A stretch of DNA of 64,000 nucleotides from Betaproteobacteria bacterium (lineage in GTDB: Bacteria > Pseudomonadota > Gammaproteobacteria > Burkholderiales > Burkholderiaceae_C): the NCBI GenBank assembly GCA_016716535.1, contig JADJWD010000006.1, positions 506,422 to 570,421 on the forward strand, given 5' to 3'. The first letter of the stretch is position 1, and every line of letters starts with the position of its first letter. The translations under genes and the position numbers were made by a program. The notes beneath the pieces are model-generated. The model was not told the origin of the DNA. It saw only the letters and a list, made by a program, of their open reading frames with translations, and did no database searches. This document shows positions 60,796-64,000 of this stretch, one piece after another.

Positions 60796-61553
60796 CGCTC
60801 GCCGGCGCCGGCACGCTATTCCGCAAGGAGATCCTGCGCTTCTGGAAGGTGGCTTTCCAGACGGTGGCCGCGCCGGTGCTGACCGCCGTGCTGTACCTCT
60901 TGATCTTCGGCCACGTGCTCGAAGACCACGTGCAGGTCTTCAATGGCGTGGGCTACACGAGCTTTCTGATCCCGGGGCTCGTGATGATGAGCGTGCTGCA
61001 GAACTCGTTTGCCAACAGCTCGAGCTCGCTGATCCAGAGCAAGATCACCGGCAACCTCGTCTTCCTGCTCGTCACGCCGCTGAACCACTGGGCCTGGTAC
61101 GTGGCCTACGTCGGCGCGTCGATGGTGCGCGGGCTCACGGTGGGCCTGGGCGTCTTCGTCGTCACGGCGTGGTTCGCGCCGCTGTCGCTCGCGCAGCCGT
61201 GGTGGATCATCGTGTTCGCGGCGCTGGGCGCCGGCATGCTCGGCTCGCTCGGGTTGATCGCGGGGCTGTGGGCCGACAAGTTCGACCAGCTCGCGGCGTT
61301 CCAGAACTTCCTGATCATGCCGCTGACGTTTCTCTCCGGCGTCTTCTACTCGGTGCACTCACTGCCGGCGGCGTGGCGCTCGGTGAGCCACCTGAACCCG
61401 TTCTTCTACATGATCGATGGATTCCGGCGCGGCTTCTTCGGCGCCAGCGACGTGTCGCCGTGGCTGAGCCTCGCCGTCGTCGGCACCAGCTTCGTCTTCG
61501 TCGCGGCGCTGACGCTGCGCCTCTTGGCCAGTGGGTACAAGCTGCGCGCCTGA
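60792..61553 (+). CDS. ABC-2 exporter permease
   Basis: The 253-residue inner-membrane protein has six helices and the ABC2_membrane pattern: RKEILRFWKVAFQTVAAPVL, FLIPGLVMMSVLQNSFANSS, FQNFLIMPLTFLSGVFYSVH and LNPFFYMIDGFRRGFFGAS. It is translationally coupled to the ATPase. It resembles YadH. Confidence 0.92.
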   Translation: MTLAGAGTLFRKEILRFWKVAFQTVAAPVLTAVLYLLIFGHVLEDHVQVFNGVGYTSFLIPGLVMMSVLQNSFANSSSSLIQSKITGNLVFLLVTPLNHWAWYVAYVGASMVRGLTVGLGVFVVTAWFAPLSLAQPWWIIVFAALGAGMLGSLGLIAGLWADKFDQLAAFQNFLIMPLTFLSGVFYSVHSLPAAWRSVSHLNPFFYMIDGFRRGFFGASDVSPWLSLAVVGTSFVFVAALTLRLLASGYKLRA

Positions 61554-61583
61554 TAATCCGCCGCTCGCCTTGGAGTTGAACCG

Positions 61584-62174
61584 ATGCCCACCGACGCCCC
61601 CGCCCCCGAAGACCCCAAGCCGCAAGGCCGCGGCAGCCTGATGGAGGCACTGTCGCTGAAGTCGCGCTTCGTCCTCGTCTTCGGCGAGATCGACGACAAG
61701 ATGGCGCGCCAGACCTGCGAGCGGCTGATCCTGCTGTCGCAGGAAAGCGGAGGCGCCGATCCAGCTGCTGATCAGCTCGCCGGGCGGACACGTCGAATCC
61801 GGCGACGCCATCCACGACATGATCCGCTTCGTGCGCGCACCGGTCACCACCATCGGCAGCGGCTGGGTGGCGAGCGCCGGCACGCACATCTTCCTCGCCG
61901 CGCCGAAGGAGCGGCGCGTGTGCCTGCCGAACACGCGCTTCATGATCCACCAGCCGGCCGGCGGCGCCGGCGGCCGCGCCACCGACATCGCGATCCAGGC
62001 CAAGGAGATCATCAAGACACGCGAGCGCATCGCGAAGGTGATCGCGCGCGAGACCGGCCACAAGCTCGAGAAGGTACTCGCCGACATGGAACGCGACTAC
62101 TGGATGAGCGCCGAGAGGCGGTGGCCTACGGCATCGTCGCGCGCGTCATCGAGCGCCACAAGGACCTCGGCTGA
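61584..62174 (+). pseudogene. ClpP-like serine protease, two frameshifts (probably sequence errors)
   Basis: Three frames add up to a ClpP/SppA-type protease of about 196 residues: LMEALSLKSRFVLVFGEIDD, IQLLISSPGGHVESGDAIHD, the Ser in GSGWVASAGTHIFLAAPKER, the His in NTRFMIHQPAGG, and a final AVAYGIVARVIERHKDLG. An extra G near 61749 and a missing G near 62113-62117 break the frame. Restoring both gives a full-length protein, so the gene is probably intact in the organism. Its Ser context differs from standard ClpP (QAASMG), indicating a ClpP-like paralogue. It is inserted between the exporter and bolA. Confidence 0.7.
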
Positions 62175-62175
62175 C

Positions 62176-62568
62176 ATGGGCCCGCAAGGCGAGCCCACCG
62201 TCGAGGAGGTGCGCGGCTTCATCGCCGCCGGCCTGCCTTGCACGCACCTCGAAGTGGAAGGCGACGGCCGCCACTTCTTCGCCACCATCGTCTCGGCCGA
62301 GTTCGAGGGCCTCGTGCGCGTGCGCCGGCACCAGCGGGTCTACGCGGCGCTCGGCGATAGAATGCGCGCGCAAATCCACGCGCTTTCGATGAAGACGCTC
62401 ACCCCGGCCGAGTTCGCCGCCGCCGCGCCCCGCCGGCGGGGCCCGGCTCCACGGGCCACCACCACCCCTGACGCTTCCTGCGGCGCGCCGCGGGAAGCCG
62501 CTGCGCGCCTTTGCGGTATCGAGGCGCGGATCCAGGTGGCTCCTCCCGCGCGTGCTCCGGTTGCTTGA
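62176..62568 (+). CDS. BolA-family protein (IbaG-like) with abnormal C-terminal extension
   Basis: The ATG at 62176 starts two bases after the stop of the ClpP-like gene. Residues 1-75 are a BolA domain: VEEVRGFIAAGLPCTHLEVE, FFATIVSAEFEGLVRVRRHQ, VYAALGDRMRAQIHALSMKT, LTPAEF. BolA proteins work with monothiol glutaredoxins in Fe-S handling. About 55 residues of low-complexity Ala/Arg/Pro follow, with no family resemblance, over DNA that contains the 16-bp palindrome GCCCCGCCGGCGGGGC (62427-62442). The true stop probably lies near 62410 and may have been lost by an indel. murA, which normally comes next, is missing. Confidence 0.75.
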   Translation: MGPQGEPTVEEVRGFIAAGLPCTHLEVEGDGRHFFATIVSAEFEGLVRVRRHQRVYAALGDRMRAQIHALSMKTLTPAEFAAAAPRRRGPAPRATTTPDASCGAPREAAARLCGIEARIQVAPPARAPVA

Positions 62569-62583
62569 ACCCAGACGCACCCG

Positions 62584-63256
62584 ATGATCACGCTGGCCTT
62601 GTCCAAGGGACGCATCTTCGATGACTCGCTGCCGTTGCTGACGGCCGCGGGTATCGAGGTGCTCGACGACCCCGAGAAGAGCCGCAAGCTCATCCTCGCG
62701 ACGAACCGGCCCGACCTGCGCGTCGTGCTCGTGCGCGCGACCGACGTGCCGACCTACGTGCAGCATGGCGGCGCCGACCTCGGCGTCGCGGGCCTGGACG
62801 TGCTGCTCGAACACGGCGCCGAGCACAGTGCCGGCGGCGCCGGCGGGCATGCGGGGCTCTACCGGCCGCTGGACCTGCGGATCGCCCGCTGCCGCATGAG
62901 CGTGGCGGCGCGCGAGGACTTCGACTACGCGAGCGCGGTGCGCCAGGGCTCGCGCATCCGCGTCGCCACCAAGTACACGCAGACGGCGCGCCAGCACCCG
63001 CGGCCAAGGGCGTGCACGTCGACCTGATCAAGCTGTACGGCTCGATGGAGCTGGCGCCGCTGACGGGCCTGGCCGACGCGATCGTCGACCTTGTCTCCAC
63101 CGGCAGCACGCTGAAGGCGAACCGGCTCGTCGAGGTCGAACGGATCATGGACATCTCGTCGCGGCTCGTCGTCAACGCCGCGGCGCTGAAGGTCAAGCGC
63201 GAGCCGCTGCGCGCGCTGATCGATGCGTTCGAGCGGGCGGTGGAGGGCGGGGATGA
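62584..63256 (+). pseudogene. hisG: ATP phosphoribosyltransferase (short form), frameshifted by probable sequence errors
   Basis: This is the first enzyme of histidine synthesis: ATP plus PRPP to phosphoribosyl-ATP. MITLALSKGRIFDDSLPLLT, TNRPDLRVVLVRATDVPTYV, GGADLGVAGLDVLLEHG and RIRVATKYTQTARQH are in the first frame. After one missing C in the CCC at 62997-62999, the sequence continues GVHVDLIKLYGSMELAPLTG, ADAIVDLVSTGSTLKANRLV and SSRLVVNAAALKVKREPL. A second missing G near 63248-63252 would restore a stop overlapping the hisD ATG (ATGA). The short form normally needs HisZ. Both lesions are in homopolymer runs. Confidence 0.85.
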
Positions 63257-64000
63257 ACCGCGCCACGAATGCCACGGGCGCCACGAAGGCCGCCGCGGCG
63301 GCCGATTCGCCCGTGCGCATCGCAAGACTCTCGACCGCCGCCGCCGACTTCCAAGCCCGCTTCGAGCGCCTGCGCCACTGGTCGGCCGACGCCGACGCAG
63401 CGATCGAGCAGGCGGTCGCCAGCATTCTCGCCGACGTGCGCAAGCGCGGCGACGCCGCGGTGCTCGAATACACGGCGCGCTTCGACGGCCTGCGCGCCGA
63501 AAGCGTCGCCGCGCTCGAGATCCCGCGCGCCGAACTGACAGCGGCGCTCAGCGCGATCACGCCGGCGCAGCGCGCCGCGCTCGGGCGGCGGCCGCGCGTG
63601 TGCGCGCCTTCCACGAACGCCAGCTCCGAAGCCTGCGGGCGCGGCTTCACGTTCCGCGATGCCGACGGCACGCTGCTCGGGCAGAAGGTGACGCCGCTCG
63701 ATCGTGTCGGCCTCTACGTGCCCGGCGGCAAGGCGGCGTACCCGTCGAGCGTGCTGATGAACGCGGTGCCGGCCAAGGTGGCCGGCGTCGGCGAGATCGT
63801 GATGGTGGTGCCGACGCCGCTGCGCGCGGCAGCGTGGCCACCGGCGGCAGTGGCAGCGCCGCCGGCGCTGCCACGATCGGCGAGCGCAACCCGCTTGTCC
63901 TCGCCGCCGCCGCGGTGGCCGGCGTCGACCGCGCCTTCACGATCGGCGGCGCGCAGGCCGTCGGCGCGCTCGCCTTCGGCACGGCCACCGTGCCGCGCGT
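63253..64000 (+). pseudogene. hisD: histidinol dehydrogenase, 5' part, frameshifted by probable sequence errors; runs off the window
   Basis: HisD carries out the last two steps of histidine synthesis. The start reads VRIARLSTAAADFQARFERL, then ILADVRKRGDAAVLEYTARF, RGFTFRDADGTLLGQKVTPL, DRVGLYVPGGKAAYPSSVLM and NAVPAKVAGVGEIVMVVPTP. After a lost base near 63828 it continues ERNPLVLAAAAVAGVDRAFT and IGGAQAVGALAFGTATVPR to the edge. A lost base near 63583 and an extra C near 63626 put about 15 codons out of frame. The conserved sequence in all frames argues that the real gene is intact. Confidence 0.85.

Noticed and set aside
61584..64000. Genuine pseudogenisation of the ClpP-like, hisG and hisD genes
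   Set aside because: Indels are clustered at the window end, many in homopolymers, with full conservation in each frame; sequence error is simpler, though only reads can settle it.

Overview
The window is very GC-rich (about 70% by eye) with dense, often overlapping genes. It looks like chromosomal DNA of a betaproteobacterium of the order Burkholderiales, in the Rubrivivax/Leptothrix/Methylibium neighbourhood. The grounds are the GC content, the Burkholderiales-type porin, the phnSTV/phnW phosphonate genes and the ABC exporter, bolA, hisG, hisD order at the right end. No rRNA, tRNA, CRISPR array, insertion sequence or prophage gene was recognised.

Layout. (1) 1-6129 is a metal-efflux (copper) region: a TolC-type outer-membrane lipoprotein cut by the left edge, two small exported proteins (one rich in His and Cys), then copA-cueR facing copZ across two CueR-type promoters. 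(2) 6175-7767 is an acyl-CoA synthetase. (3) 7987-21264 is a 13.3-kb, translationally coupled, three-gene cell-surface operon: a 2,882-residue DUF11/SdrD-type repeat protein, a 1,166-residue predicted beta-barrel and an OmpA-type protein. This is the best candidate in the window for an undescribed system. (4) 21307-24930 holds an AraC-type regulator, a carboxylesterase lipoprotein and a cytochrome c lipoprotein. (5) 25045-33133 holds a BTAD/ATPase/TPR regulator followed by DUF1127, alpha/beta hydrolase, methyltransferase, DUF3455, vanadium-haloperoxidase-like and DUF488 genes. (6) 33194-34118 holds DUF3147 and macro-domain genes.

(7) 34232-49609 is a phosphonate-catabolism island. A phosphonoacetate hydrolase gene (with a frameshift) and a GntR regulator lie on the minus strand. 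Opposite them runs a 13-kb block: phnS-phnT-permease-phnW, then a glutamine-synthetase-like ligase, Fe-dependent alcohol dehydrogenase, PuuD-like hydrolase, exported TPR protein, aldehyde dehydrogenase, HAD phosphatase and a class III aminotransferase-fold enzyme resembling PbfA. The first part should import 2-aminoethylphosphonate and deaminate it. The middle genes look like a gamma-glutamyl amino-alcohol route. Two matching GntR-type operator sequences flank the divergent promoter region.

(8) 49741-51705 is a surface lipoprotein with a TbpB-like C-terminal barrel. (9) 51781-56967 is a dipeptide/oligopeptide ABC importer. (10) 57273-59765 holds an Ogt DNA repair methyltransferase, a porin and a TetR regulator. 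(11) 59842-64000 holds an ABC-2 exporter, a ClpP-like gene, bolA, hisG and hisD. The last 2.3 kb carries about seven single-base indels in otherwise well-conserved genes, which points to sequence error rather than decay, and murA is absent from its usual place between bolA and hisG.

A recurring theme is short repeats inside coding regions. In-frame 12- or 15-bp tandem repeats lie in the signal-peptide n-regions of three exported proteins. A REP-like inverted pair lies in the 5' end of the barrel gene, and an interspersed repeat supplies the stop codon of the BTAD regulator.
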